Origin: Pseudomonadota bacterium
GTDB lineage: Bacteria > Pseudomonadota > Gammaproteobacteria > Burkholderiales > Burkholderiaceae_B
Reading direction: 5' to 3'
NCBI GenBank assembly: GCA_023389155.1
Contig: JAEWEV010000025.1
Coordinates: 124,001 to 188,000 of the forward strand
Length of the DNA stretch: 64,000 bases
Shown: positions 27,151 to 36,073 of the stretch, piece by piece
Numbering within the stretch: the first letter of the stretch is position 1
How the letters are laid out: each line of letters opens with the position of its first letter
Made by a program: the position numbers and the translations under genes
The notes under the pieces: model-generated
The model's input: the letters and a program-made list of their open reading frames with translations, nothing else
Database searches by the model: none
What the model was told of the DNA's origin: nothing

Positions 27151-28281
27151 TTGAAACGATCGTCTGTATTGCTTGTTCCCATCCTCCTTCTGTCTCTCAC
27201 GGCCTGCTCTTCTACCGCCCCGTCAGCCAGCTCCGCCAATGGCAGCACCGGAACCGCGACAGGCGCTAACGGCCCCGCCGGATGGGCGGCAGAGAACCGG
27301 ACGCTGAGCGCAGACCGCAATACCTTCATCTCGCAGGTATCTCAACGCCACGCCATCCCCCGCTCGCATGTTGAGCGTTTACTGGCCACTGCCACTGTCG
27401 ACGATCGTGTTGTCCGACTCATGACACCCAAAGGTTCGGGAGGTCGTGTAAAACGCGCCTGGCAAAGCTATCGCAACCGGTTCGTGGAACCCATCCGGCT
27501 ACGCAAGGGCACGGCGTTCTGGAATGCCAACCGGCAGATCTTGAACCGTGCCGAAAAAACCTACGGCGTCCCGGCAGCGATCATTGCTGCCATTATCGGC
27601 GTGGAGACCGTCTATGGCGAACAGACCGGTTCCTTCCGTGTCCTGGATACCCTGTACACGCTGGGCTTTTACCATCCTGAAACCAACCGTCCGGAAAAGA
27701 GCCAGATGTTCCGCAACCAGCTCGCGGCTCTGCTGGATCTGGATTATCGCGACAAAGTCAATGCGAGTACGGCAACAGGTTCCTTTGCCGGTGCTATCGG
27801 TCTGCCGCAATTCATGCCTGTCAGTATTGAGCACTATGCAGTTGACGGCGATAACGATGGACATATTGATTTGCGCTACAGCACGCAGGATGCCGTCATG
27901 TCAGTGGCAAACTATCTTGCCAGGCATGGATGGCGTGCCGGATCTCCTGTCTTTGCACCAGTCAAACTGCCAGCCGCAGCCGACAGCCTGGTTGACGGCG
28001 GTCTTGAACCATCCCTGAGCTGGAGCCAGCTGCAAAGTCGCGGTGCCTCGCTCAAGCCTGGCGCCAGCGGCGGCGCATGGCAGAGCGGTAAGGAAATCGG
28101 TGTTATCGATCTGCGTGATGAGGTTCGCGGCAGCAATGAATATCGCACCGCCACCCGCAATTTCTTTGCCATCACCAAATATAACCGCAGCTACTTCTAT
28201 GCGGCATCGGTGGCAGATCTGGCCCATGGCCTGGCCAAACGTCAACGCAGCAGCGGTTATCAGGTCACCATGCCCTATTGA
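27151..28281 (+). CDS. mltB: Membrane-bound lytic murein transglycosylase B
   Basis: Cleaves the glycan strands of peptidoglycan to 1,6-anhydromuropeptides at the inner face of the outer membrane. The 376-residue protein has a lipoprotein signal ending LTAC (Cys about residue 19), a Ser/Gly/Ala-rich linker, then the MltB fold with IIGVETVYGEQTGSFRVLDTL (catalytic Glu), FRNQLAALL, GSFAGAIGLPQFMP and VSVANYLARHGW-type segments. Start choice follows the signal peptide. Monocistronic. Confidence 0.95.
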   Translation: MKRSSVLLVPILLLSLTACSSTAPSASSANGSTGTATGANGPAGWAAENRTLSADRNTFISQVSQRHAIPRSHVERLLATATVDDRVVRLMTPKGSGGRVKRAWQSYRNRFVEPIRLRKGTAFWNANRQILNRAEKTYGVPAAIIAAIIGVETVYGEQTGSFRVLDTLYTLGFYHPETNRPEKSQMFRNQLAALLDLDYRDKVNASTATGSFAGAIGLPQFMPVSIEHYAVDGDNDGHIDLRYSTQDAVMSVANYLARHGWRAGSPVFAPVKLPAAADSLVDGGLEPSLSWSQLQSRGASLKPGASGGAWQSGKEIGVIDLRDEVRGSNEYRTATRNFFAITKYNRSYFYAASVADLAHGLAKRQRSSGYQVTMPY

Positions 28282-28634
28282 AATAAAAACGCGATCTATA
28301 ACAGACTGAACGGCCGTTAATGGAGGCTTGTCAGTCGTGGTCCTGTTCTCCTTTCAAACTCGACAGGTTGCAAAGTTGGGACTGACGTATGCGCCTGGCG
28401 GGAACAGACTGAGGACAAGTGAATATCAAAAGTCATGGTGAATCATGAGCCGTTCGATCCCAACACGGTTTTGACAAGATCACACTTCGGGTTGCATTTC
28501 ACCTTACAGCGAGCCACGACTGATTCGCCGGCCAGACGCAGCAAGCGCGCCAGCGAATGGCGCGCTTGCTTAACCACCACCGGGATGGCTCATCATGGCG
28601 AGAGCCATTTCCGACCTGCCCCGGATGCGATTTA
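28282..28634. other. Intergenic region between convergent mltB and aceA
   Basis: 353 bases without a supported gene. The only clear structure is the hairpin listed at 28540-28570. A 69-codon plus-strand frame at 28435-28644 crosses that hairpin and has no protein-like features. Confidence 0.5.
28540..28570. terminator. Perfect 12-bp hairpin downstream of aceA
   Basis: Arms AGCAAGCGCGCC (28540-28551) and GGCGCGCTTGCT (28559-28570) with a 7-base loop, about 65 bases past the aceA stop codon. No U-run follows on either strand, so it may act as an mRNA 3'-end stabiliser or a Rho-assisted terminator. Confidence 0.5.
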
Positions 28635-29936
28635 TCAACCGTGAGAGAACTGGGCTTCTTCGGTTGAACCCGTCAGCGCAGTGGTAGAAGAACGACCGCC
28701 TTCGATGGTCTGTGTGACAGCATCAAAGTAACCCGTTCCCACTTCGCGCTGGTGTTTTACCGCAGTAAAGCCCAGTTCGGCAGCTGCAAATTCTTTCTGC
28801 TGCAGTTCCACGAATGCGCTCATCTGGTTGCGGGCATAGCCGTGGGCCAGTTCGAACATGCCGTAGTTCAGTGCGTGGAAACCGGCAAGCGTGATGAACT
28901 GGAACTTATATCCCATGGCACCGAGTTCGCGCTGGAATTTGGCAATCGTGACGTCGTCCAGATTTTTCTTCCAGTTAAATGAAGGCGAGCAATTGTATGC
29001 AAGCAGCTTGCCAGGAAATTGCTTATGAATGGCTTCGGCAAATTTCTTCGCATCTTCCAGGTTCGGCGTGGAAGTTTCACACCACAGCAGGTCTGCGTAG
29101 GGTGCATAGGCCAGTCCACGAGAAATTGCCTGATCCAGTCCGGCTTTCGTACGGAAGAAGCCTTCTGCCGTGCGTTCACCTGTCAGGAATGGCTGATCAT
29201 TTTCATCCACGTCGCTGGTAATCAGATCTGCCGCGTCTGCATCGGTACGAGCCAGCAGCACCGTAGGGACGCCCATCACGTCAGCTGCCAGCCGGGCAGA
29301 GACCAGTTTGGCCACCGCTTCACGTGTTGGTACCAATACCTTGCCGCCCATGTGACCGCATTTTTTCACTGATGCCAGCTGATCCTCAAAGTGGACGCCG
29401 GATGCACCCGCATCAATCATGGCCTTCATCAATTCAAACGCGTTCAGCACACCACCAAAGCCCGCCTCGGCATCGGCAATAATGGGCGCAAAGTAATCCA
29501 CGTAACCCTCATCGCCCTCTTCCTTACCTTCCATCCACTGGATCTGATCGCAGCGCGTCAGGGAGTTGTTAATACGACGCACGACCAAAGGAACAGAATT
29601 GGCCGGATAGAGTGACTGGTCGGGATACATTTCACCCGCAATATTGGCATCACCGGCGACCTGCCAGCCTGACAAATAAATTGCCTTGAGTCCGGCCTTG
29701 ATTTGCTGCATGGCCTGGTTACCCGTCAAGGCACCCAGCGTATTGACGAATGGCTCGTTATTGAGCAGGTTCCAGAGTTTTTCTGAACCTGTGCGGGCCA
29801 GTGTGTACTCATTCTGTCGCGACCCACGCAGCTTGATGACCTCTTCGGCACCATAGCCACGTTTGATTCCCTGCCAGCGGGGATTTTCAGCCCACTCTTT
29901 CTGAAGATTGCGGATTGCAGTTTCGCGTTTTGACAT
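28635..29936 (-). CDS. aceA: Isocitrate lyase
   Basis: First enzyme of the glyoxylate shunt: splits isocitrate into succinate and glyoxylate, needed for growth on acetate and fatty acids. The 433-residue protein has the catalytic KKCGHMGGKVLVPT motif, WQVAGDANIAGEMYPDQSLYP, ARTDADAADLI, and LLAYNCSPSFNWKKNL. AAGGAG lies 8 bases before the ATG. Malate synthase is not in the window. It fits the fatty-acid-type catabolic locus further right, which would yield acetyl-CoA. Confidence 0.97.
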   Translation of the reverse strand: MSKRETAIRNLQKEWAENPRWQGIKRGYGAEEVIKLRGSRQNEYTLARTGSEKLWNLLNNEPFVNTLGALTGNQAMQQIKAGLKAIYLSGWQVAGDANIAGEMYPDQSLYPANSVPLVVRRINNSLTRCDQIQWMEGKEEGDEGYVDYFAPIIADAEAGFGGVLNAFELMKAMIDAGASGVHFEDQLASVKKCGHMGGKVLVPTREAVAKLVSARLAADVMGVPTVLLARTDADAADLITSDVDENDQPFLTGERTAEGFFRTKAGLDQAISRGLAYAPYADLLWCETSTPNLEDAKKFAEAIHKQFPGKLLAYNCSPSFNWKKNLDDVTIAKFQRELGAMGYKFQFITLAGFHALNYGMFELAHGYARNQMSAFVELQQKEFAAAELGFTAVKHQREVGTGYFDAVTQTIEGGRSSTTALTGSTEEAQFSHG

Positions 29937-30433
29937 GATTAACTCCTTAAAAAGAAAGATTCCATGGAGAAAATTCTATCTGAAGAACGCACCGCAATAT
30001 ACACTTATATCTTATATAAGACCAAATATTATTATTTTATAAATCAATATATTATAAATTTTATTTCATATTACAAAATTAAATTTGCGATGGTGAAATC
30101 AAAATTTTGCAGTTGCAGCATACAAAATTCATGTCGTGAAATCGCAGTCTCATAATGTGAAATATGCGGTAATTCAGCATCGTCACCCACCGCAGAAGCT
30201 AGATTGGTGAAAGTAAACGCATCTCGCAGACAACCCCGCAGAATTATTGGAGCTGCTGTGTTCCCGGCTTCGTTACACCACCAGGGAGCGAAAGAACTGC
30301 GAGCAAACTGGCCAATATTGACCAACCCTCTTACAGGACTGTTGCGAGAGCGGTCCGTCTTGGCCCGTCATTCTGTCTAGATTGTTGGGGGAATTCTTGA
30401 GACTATGAAGAAATGATCCGGATATTCCGCGCA
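29937..30433. promoter_or_regulatory. AT-rich region upstream of aceA
   Basis: About 500 bases with no recognised gene. The stretch 29970-30110 is extremely AT-rich compared with everything around it. It contains a dyad CTTATAT-CTT-ATATAAG (30004-30020) about 70-85 bases before the aceA start, and an inverted pair AATTTTG/CAAAATT near 30090-30130 with TTGCAGTTGCAGCA-like sequence between. These are candidate operators for acetate-responsive control. A minus-strand 84-codon frame (30071-30325) and a plus-strand 63-codon frame are probably chance. Confidence 0.45.
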
Positions 30434-30568
30434 TTAAATGGCGCCGAAGCAGGACCAGAAGAGATTGGACAGGGACACGTACAGGTCCGGACGGATATAC
30501 AGAGAGAACACGAAAAGGAGTACAGCAAATGCAATGGCATATCCAGCCAGCCTTTTAATGTTTACCAT
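30434..30568 (-). CDS. Small single-helix membrane protein, 44 residues
   Basis: The frame from the ATG at 30568 encodes a basic start (MVNIKRLAG), one membrane helix (YAIAFAVLLFVFSLYI) and a short tail RPDLYVSLSNLFWSCF. AGGGGGA lies about 8 bases before the ATG, a good ribosome site. In-frame codons upstream of this Met are probably not translated. It lies about 150 bases downstream of the MFS gene. I recall similar short proteins in Burkholderiales but cannot name a family. Confidence 0.55.
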   Translation of the reverse strand: MVNIKRLAGYAIAFAVLLFVFSLYIRPDLYVSLSNLFWSCFGAI

Positions 30569-30720
30569 GATGGCGTCCCCCTGACGATTGTGGATGATTC
30601 GGTACTGCCGTACCATCACGTTCATCATACTACAGTCGTCATGCGATCACCACCTGCGCCGGGTTCACGCGAGCCTGATATCACCGCAGCTGTGTACCCA
30701 CAGGCACTTGTCCGCAACCC

Positions 30721-32037
30721 TTACGCCGCTCTGGCAGAGCTGGTGTGACCAAGAGTGCCGGCCATCTCCTGTCTGCGCGCGCAATACGCGACCCAGAATG
30801 CGGCAAGCACGGCGCCAAACAGCGCCAGTCCAGACACAAGCCAAGGGCCGCGCATCGTCTGATGATCCAGCATAAAACCGTACATTACGGGACCAAGCGC
30901 AGAACCAACATCCATGCCGGAGTACACCAGGCCGTAAACGGAACCAAGTGCCCCCTTGGGCGTGACGCGGCGTACCAGCATATCGCGCGAAGGCCCGGCC
31001 ATCCCACTGAGGAATCCGGCAACACACAGGCCCGCTACCGCCAGACCGTTAGGCAGGCCACCCATGGCAAGTATGATAAACACTATGCCTGAAGTGGCCA
31101 GAGAGGCGGCCACGATGCGTTCCGTTCTATCGGTGCTGCCCGCAAGAAATCCACCGATCAGCAGCCCGACGCCGGCAGATACCATATACAGAGAAAGTGC
31201 TGAACTGGCCCATTCCTTGCCGATGCCATAAAGCGAGCCCAGGATGGGAATGGTGAAATTCTGTACCGACGACATCGCACCAGATGTGAAAGCAAAAAAC
31301 AGGAATGCCCCCCACAGTGCCGGATTTTTCAGCAGCATGGCCAGTTTGGCAGCAAACCCCGGTTGCGCAGGTCGACTGCGTTCCTGACTGTTTTCGTCAG
31401 GCTTACTCGCAGACTCATTCACCGGCGTCGCAAGCAGAGAGGCACCAAAGAAGGTCAGCAAGAACATGAAGAAAAGTACGCCACCGGCAGCGGCTGCGGC
31501 GATACGCCAGGAGCCAGTCTGGACTATGAAGAACGTGATAAAGACGGGAGCCAGGGCCCATCCCAGATTACCCGATACGCCGTGAATACTGAATGCGTGC
31601 CCCAAACGTCGTTGGGTCACATTCTGATTGATGATGGAAAAATCGACCGGGTGAAAAACAGAATTGCCCACGCCTCCGATGAATGCAGCAAGGACGAACA
31701 CCCAATAGCTATTAGCCAGCGAAATCAGCATGGCCGAGACGACAAGGCAGCCCAGACCGAAGCGCAATACCGGACGCGCGCCCAGATGATCAACGATAAA
31801 TCCGGAGGAAGCCTGCCCGACTCCTGAGATGACAAAGAAGACAGTCGCAAGAAAACCCAGTTCAGCAAAACTGTAGCCAAAATCGCGATTTAGGGAAAGA
31901 TACAACGATGGCAGTACGAGTTGATAGAAATGCGAGCTGCCATGCAGAATACCGATCAGCGCAATAACCTTCCAGTCCCGCCGGTTTCCGTCAGCACCGG
32001 GAGACTGGGCTGGAGAAGTCAGCGTTTGCGTAGTCAT
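30721..32037 (-). CDS. MFS transporter (Fsr-like exporter)
   Basis: A 438-residue, twelve-helix major facilitator. N-terminal half: HGSSHFYQLVLPSLYLSL and GFIVDHLGARPVLRFG (motif A). A hydrophilic charged loop (about residues 215-235) divides the halves. C-terminal half: GGFLAGSTDRTERIV and SRDMLVRRVTPKGALGSVYG. The N-terminal HGxxHxxQxxLPxLY pattern matches the fosmidomycin-resistance branch, so export of a small compound is likely. It is the last gene of the orn-acpS-nagZ-uvrC-pgsA run, 41 bases after pgsA, though cotranscription is unproven. Confidence 0.85.
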   Translation of the reverse strand: MTTQTLTSPAQSPGADGNRRDWKVIALIGILHGSSHFYQLVLPSLYLSLNRDFGYSFAELGFLATVFFVISGVGQASSGFIVDHLGARPVLRFGLGCLVVSAMLISLANSYWVFVLAAFIGGVGNSVFHPVDFSIINQNVTQRRLGHAFSIHGVSGNLGWALAPVFITFFIVQTGSWRIAAAAAGGVLFFMFLLTFFGASLLATPVNESASKPDENSQERSRPAQPGFAAKLAMLLKNPALWGAFLFFAFTSGAMSSVQNFTIPILGSLYGIGKEWASSALSLYMVSAGVGLLIGGFLAGSTDRTERIVAASLATSGIVFIILAMGGLPNGLAVAGLCVAGFLSGMAGPSRDMLVRRVTPKGALGSVYGLVYSGMDVGSALGPVMYGFMLDHQTMRGPWLVSGLALFGAVLAAFWVAYCARRQEMAGTLGHTSSARAA

Positions 32038-32078
32038 AGAGAACCTGTCCTTACCTGTTTACCCTGTCCGAAAAAAAG

Positions 32079-32651
32079 TCAGCGTTCCTGCCGCTTGATG
32101 ATCGGCCACGCCTTCCTCATGTAATAGAACATGGACCAGATCGTGAGGATAGCTGCGATGTATACCAATACCTGGCCGATGGGGGCAAAGGGGATGGTAT
32201 GCCATTCCTGATAAAACAGCAGACAAGGTATTGCCGTCATCTGAGCAGCCGTCTTGAACTTGCCCAGCCAGTGCACGGCCACGCTGTCGCGTGCGCCGAT
32301 GGTCGCCATCCACTCACGCAGCGCTGAAATGGTTATTTCACGTCCGATAATGATAAGTGCAATAAATGAATCCAGACGGTTCAGATCCAGGAGAATCAGC
32401 AGGGCTGCGCAAACCATGAGTTTGTCGGCAACCGGGTCCAGAAAGGCGCCAAAAGACGACGTCTGGTTCCAGCGGCGAGCCAGCCAGCCATCAAACCAGT
32501 CGGTCAGCGCTGCAAAGATAAATGCAAGCGCACCGATAGTATCGCGCAATGGGACACTAATCCAGCTTACTGGCAGATAGTAAAGCGCGATGACCAGAGG
32601 AATCATGGCGATTCGCATCCAGGTCAGGATAATGGGTATGTTCAATGGCAT
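32079..32651 (-). CDS. pgsA: CDP-diacylglycerol--glycerol-3-phosphate 3-phosphatidyltransferase
   Basis: Makes phosphatidylglycerol phosphate in the inner membrane. The 190-residue protein carries the CDP-alcohol phosphotransferase motif DWFDGWLARRWNQTSSFGAFLDPVADK (D-G-x2-A-R-x8-G-x3-D-x3-D) and four hydrophobic segments. The N-terminus MPLNIPIILTWMRI is typical. It follows uvrC by 49 bases. The uvrC-pgsA pairing is common in proteobacteria. Confidence 0.95.
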   Translation of the reverse strand: MPLNIPIILTWMRIAMIPLVIALYYLPVSWISVPLRDTIGALAFIFAALTDWFDGWLARRWNQTSSFGAFLDPVADKLMVCAALLILLDLNRLDSFIALIIIGREITISALREWMATIGARDSVAVHWLGKFKTAAQMTAIPCLLFYQEWHTIPFAPIGQVLVYIAAILTIWSMFYYMRKAWPIIKRQER

Positions 32652-32700
32652 AAGGCTTCAATACGCAAAATACAGCGGGGCATAATGCGTAATCCTACCA

Positions 32701-34530
32701 CTAACGCAAAGATTCATAGATGCGTTCCGCCAGTTCACGGGAAATACCTTCGACCGAGCGCAAATCGTCAATACTGGCTGCCGCCACACCAGAAAATCCG
32801 CCAAAACGGGCCAGCAGTTTCTGACGTCGTTTGGCCCCAACTCCTTCAATTTCTTCAAGTCGTGACACGTTTCTGGCCTTCGCCCGGCGCGCGCGCATCC
32901 CCGTAATGGCAAAGCGGTGAGCTTCATCTCGAACCTGCGCTACCAACATCAGGGCAGCCGATCCCAGTCCAAGGGCAACCGGTTCCCGTTCATCTGTGAA
33001 CACCAGGGTCTCAAGTCCTACCCTGCGTCCTTCCCCCTTTGCCACACCCACGATCACACGAGTGTCCAGGCCGAATTCCACAAAGACCTGGCGTGCAATT
33101 TCAACCTGCCCTTTGCCGCCATCGATCAGCACGACTTCGGGCAGCGGCGCCTCGCCATCAGCCACTTTGGAAAAACGACGAATCAGCACCTGTCGCATCG
33201 CCGCGTAGTCATCACCTTCAGTAATTCCGGCGATGTTATACCGGCGGTACAGCGAAGGCTGCATATCATGATGGTGATATACGACACAGGACGCCTGCGT
33301 CGCTTCGCCGGCAGTGTGACTGATATCGAAACATTCTATCCGCAAGGCGTCCAGCGATTCATCATCCGTATCCAGGGAAAGCAGTTCGGCCAACGCACGC
33401 GTTCGCGCAGCGCGGGAAGCTGATTCTGACAGGGTGCGCGCCAGCGAGAATTCAGCGTTGCGCATGGCCTGCTCCAGCCAGGTTCGACGCACTCCCTGGG
33501 GCCGCGTCTGCAGCCGGGTTTTAATCCGGGCAGGCTGCTGTTCATTAAGCAGTGCCAGCAGATCCTCGTCTGCCAAACTTTCGGAACACACCAGCACCGG
33601 AGGCAATGGATTCTCCACATAATGCTGGGCAATAAAGGCCGTCAGCACATCAGAACGGCTTTCGCCATCGGCCTGGCTAGGGAAAAACGAACGATCGCCC
33701 AGATGCCGGCCGCCGCGGACCATCGCCAGATTGACACAGGCCTTATCGGCTGCCTGGGCAACGGCAATGATATCCACATCGGTCTTATCAACCTCTTCCA
33801 TTGACTGCTGATGCAGCACGGTCGCCAAAGCCTGCATCTGGTCACGCAATGCCGCCGCCTGCTCGAAGCGCAATTCATCGGAAGCCTGCTGCATACGGGC
33901 TTGCAGGTCATTTACCACATCATCGGCTTCACCATCCAGAAACCTGACCGCCTGCCGCACATCACGCGCATAATCCTCTGCACTGATGAAGTCAACACAG
34001 GGCGCCGTACAGCGCCCGATCTGATACTGCAAACAGGGTCTGGATCGATTGGCAAATACGGTATCTTCACAAGTGCGCAGACGGAAAACTTTCTGCAGGA
34101 TCTGAATGGTTTCGCGGACCGCCCATGAATTGGGATAGGGTCCGAAGAAGCGACCCTTGCGACTGGTTGTTCCACGATAATAGGCAATGCGCGGATAGTC
34201 GTGGGCGCTGATCATCAGATAGGGATACGATTTGTCGTCGCGAAACAGAATGTTGTAGCGAGGTCGCAGACTCTTGATCAGGTTGTTTTCCAGGATCAGC
34301 GCTTCGGCTTCTGAGCGCGTCACGGTCACTTCCACCCGCGATACGCGCGCGACCATCAGCGCAATGCGCGGACTGTCGGGCGTCTTCTGAAAATAGGAGG
34401 AAACGCGTTTTTTCAGATCCCGGGCTTTACCAACGTACAGAACTGTGTCTTCTGCATCCAGGTGACGATAGACACCTGGCAGATGCGGAAGATCATTCAG
34501 AAAGGATTTGAGATCGAAAGTCTCGGGCAT
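32701..34530 (-). CDS. uvrC: Excinuclease ABC subunit C
   Basis: Makes both incisions around DNA lesions in nucleotide excision repair. The 609-residue protein has an N-terminal GIY-YIG nuclease (LPGVYRHLDAEDTVLYVGKARDLKKRVSSYF), a Cys cluster (RPCLQYQIGRCTAPC), a UVR motif near residue 205, the RNase H-like domain (ECFDISHTAGE, VVLIDGGKGQ) and C-terminal helix-hairpin-helix repeats (LEEIEGVGAKRRQKLLARFG). Its start overlaps the end of nagZ by 38 bases. MPETFDLKSFL is the conserved start, so the overlap is genuine. Confidence 0.97.
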   Translation of the reverse strand: MPETFDLKSFLNDLPHLPGVYRHLDAEDTVLYVGKARDLKKRVSSYFQKTPDSPRIALMVARVSRVEVTVTRSEAEALILENNLIKSLRPRYNILFRDDKSYPYLMISAHDYPRIAYYRGTTSRKGRFFGPYPNSWAVRETIQILQKVFRLRTCEDTVFANRSRPCLQYQIGRCTAPCVDFISAEDYARDVRQAVRFLDGEADDVVNDLQARMQQASDELRFEQAAALRDQMQALATVLHQQSMEEVDKTDVDIIAVAQAADKACVNLAMVRGGRHLGDRSFFPSQADGESRSDVLTAFIAQHYVENPLPPVLVCSESLADEDLLALLNEQQPARIKTRLQTRPQGVRRTWLEQAMRNAEFSLARTLSESASRAARTRALAELLSLDTDDESLDALRIECFDISHTAGEATQASCVVYHHHDMQPSLYRRYNIAGITEGDDYAAMRQVLIRRFSKVADGEAPLPEVVLIDGGKGQVEIARQVFVEFGLDTRVIVGVAKGEGRRVGLETLVFTDEREPVALGLGSAALMLVAQVRDEAHRFAITGMRARRAKARNVSRLEEIEGVGAKRRQKLLARFGGFSGVAAASIDDLRSVEGISRELAERIYESLR

Positions 34531-35593
34531 ACTGATACCGTGAGTCTGATTGCAGGGTGTCCCAATCCATGAACGGCGTGGCCGGCTTCAGGGAACGGAT
34601 GCGCGACACCGATGCCGGTGAATGCTCAGCCTTGAGTGAAGCCAGCAGCGAATCTGCCAGATCGGGTCGATTGCATACCAATACCATATCACATCCGGCC
34701 TGCATCGCCGCTTCGGCCCTGGCAGTGATGTCGCCCGCCACCGATGCACCTTCCATGGTCAGGTCGTCAGAAAAAACCACCCCGTCATAGTTGAGCCGCT
34801 GGCGCAAAATTTCCTGCACCCAGATGCGGGAAAAACCGGCAGGCGCGGCATCGACTTTCGGATAAATCACGTGGGCGGGCATCACGGCCGACAGCACGGG
34901 CGCCCCCAGCCAGCTGTAGGGCATGGCATCTTCGTCGAGTATCTGTTCCAGTTCACGTTCGTCTACCGGAATTGCCACGTGAGAATCGGCGTCCACAAAC
35001 CCGTGACCGGGGAAATGTTTACCGCATGAGCTCATGCCGGCCAGGCTCAGGCCCTGAATCAATGCCCGGGCAAGCATGGCGACCACACGGGGATCACGAT
35101 GAAAAGATCGCGTACCCACGACGCCACTGACCCCATAATTGAGGTCCAGTACCGGGGTAAAACTGAAATCCACACCGCAAGCACGCAATTCTGCAGCCAG
35201 CACATAACCCATTTCGGTAGCGGCACGCATGGCCTCTAGCGGCTTTCTTTCCCAGTAGCGTCCCAGGTCCTGCATGGAAGGCAGATGGGTAAATCCCTGA
35301 TCGCGGAATCGTTGCACTCGCCCGCCTTCGTGATCGACCGCGATGAGTAGCGGCTCGGTTCTGGCCTCGTGGATTTCCTGGGTCAGCTCTGCCAGTTGCC
35401 GGGGATTATCATAATTGCGGGCAAACAGAATGACCGCACCAGTCAGGGGGTGCGCCAGTCGATCTCGCTCCTCGCTGGTCAGTCGATGTCCGGCCACATC
35501 CAGCATGACGGGCCCTGGCATAAGGTCGGGTGCAGCTGCAGCGGGAGATTCATTGTAGGGCCAGCTCAATGGCCGCGATTGAAAAGAAGACAC
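34493..35593 (-). CDS. nagZ: Beta-N-acetylglucosaminidase (peptidoglycan recycling)
   Basis: Removes GlcNAc from 1,6-anhydromuropeptides in the cytoplasm. A 366-residue GH3 enzyme with PVMLDVAGHRLT at the front, AVDHEGGRVQRF, KHFPGHGFVDADSHVAIP (the NagZ loop with catalytic-dyad His and Asp) and VVFSDDLTMEGAS with the nucleophile Asp. About 20 Pro/Ala-rich residues precede the conserved region, so an internal start is possible. It sits between acpS and uvrC and overlaps uvrC. Confidence 0.95.
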   Translation of the reverse strand: MSSFQSRPLSWPYNESPAAAAPDLMPGPVMLDVAGHRLTSEERDRLAHPLTGAVILFARNYDNPRQLAELTQEIHEARTEPLLIAVDHEGGRVQRFRDQGFTHLPSMQDLGRYWERKPLEAMRAATEMGYVLAAELRACGVDFSFTPVLDLNYGVSGVVGTRSFHRDPRVVAMLARALIQGLSLAGMSSCGKHFPGHGFVDADSHVAIPVDERELEQILDEDAMPYSWLGAPVLSAVMPAHVIYPKVDAAPAGFSRIWVQEILRQRLNYDGVVFSDDLTMEGASVAGDITARAEAAMQAGCDMVLVCNRPDLADSLLASLKAEHSPASVSRIRSLKPATPFMDWDTLQSDSRYQYARDFRSQILSE

Positions 35594-35624
35594 CTGGACT
35601 CCTTAGTGGGATACGACAAAAATA

Positions 35625-36059
35625 TTAATCTGCTGCTTTTCGCTCGACCATGGCAAATGCCATGGCCAGATCGGATTCGTCGGTCAGCGAAATATGGGCT
35701 GCGCCAAAGCGGGCTTCGTACCAGGCCTTCAAGGGCTCTGCGAGTACCACTTTGGGCTGCCCGCTGGGTGCATTGAGCGTCTGCATGCGTGACCAGGCCA
35801 TGGGCTGACGCATACCCAGCCCCACCGCTTTGGAAAATGCCTCTTTGGCCGCAAACCGGGTTGCCAGAAAACGGATCCCGCGTTCAGTGTCCCGTGCCTG
35901 GCGACGCAGAAACTTTTCCTTCTCCTGCGGACCAAGGATACGATCGACAAATCGCTCCCCAAACCGCGCATAGACGTGCCGGATACGTGCAATGTAAATC
36001 AGGTCCGTACCGATACCGGCAATGGCTGGCGGGAGCGTGACTTCGTTAGCCATGGGCAT
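35625..36059 (-). CDS. acpS: Holo-[acyl-carrier-protein] synthase
   Basis: Transfers phosphopantetheine from CoA to acyl carrier protein. The 144-residue protein has AGIGTDLIYIARI with the metal-binding Asp and RFAAKEAFSKAVG with the catalytic Glu-Lys pair. The first 12 residues exceed the usual start. It lies 14 bases after orn and 31 bases before nagZ. In many proteobacteria pdxJ lies immediately upstream of acpS, and here that place is taken by orn. Confidence 0.95.
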   Translation of the reverse strand: MPMANEVTLPPAIAGIGTDLIYIARIRHVYARFGERFVDRILGPQEKEKFLRRQARDTERGIRFLATRFAAKEAFSKAVGLGMRQPMAWSRMQTLNAPSGQPKVVLAEPLKAWYEARFGAAHISLTDESDLAMAFAMVERKAAD

Positions 36060-36073
36060 TTCACCGTGAAGTG

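Noticed and set aside
28435..28644. 69-codon plus-strand frame near the aceA end
   Set aside because: It spans a perfect hairpin and enters the aceA 3' end antisense. It has no protein-like features.
30071..30325. 84-codon minus-strand frame in the aceA upstream region
   Set aside because: It ends in the AT-rich stretch, has no recognisable domain, and has a composition that changes halfway.
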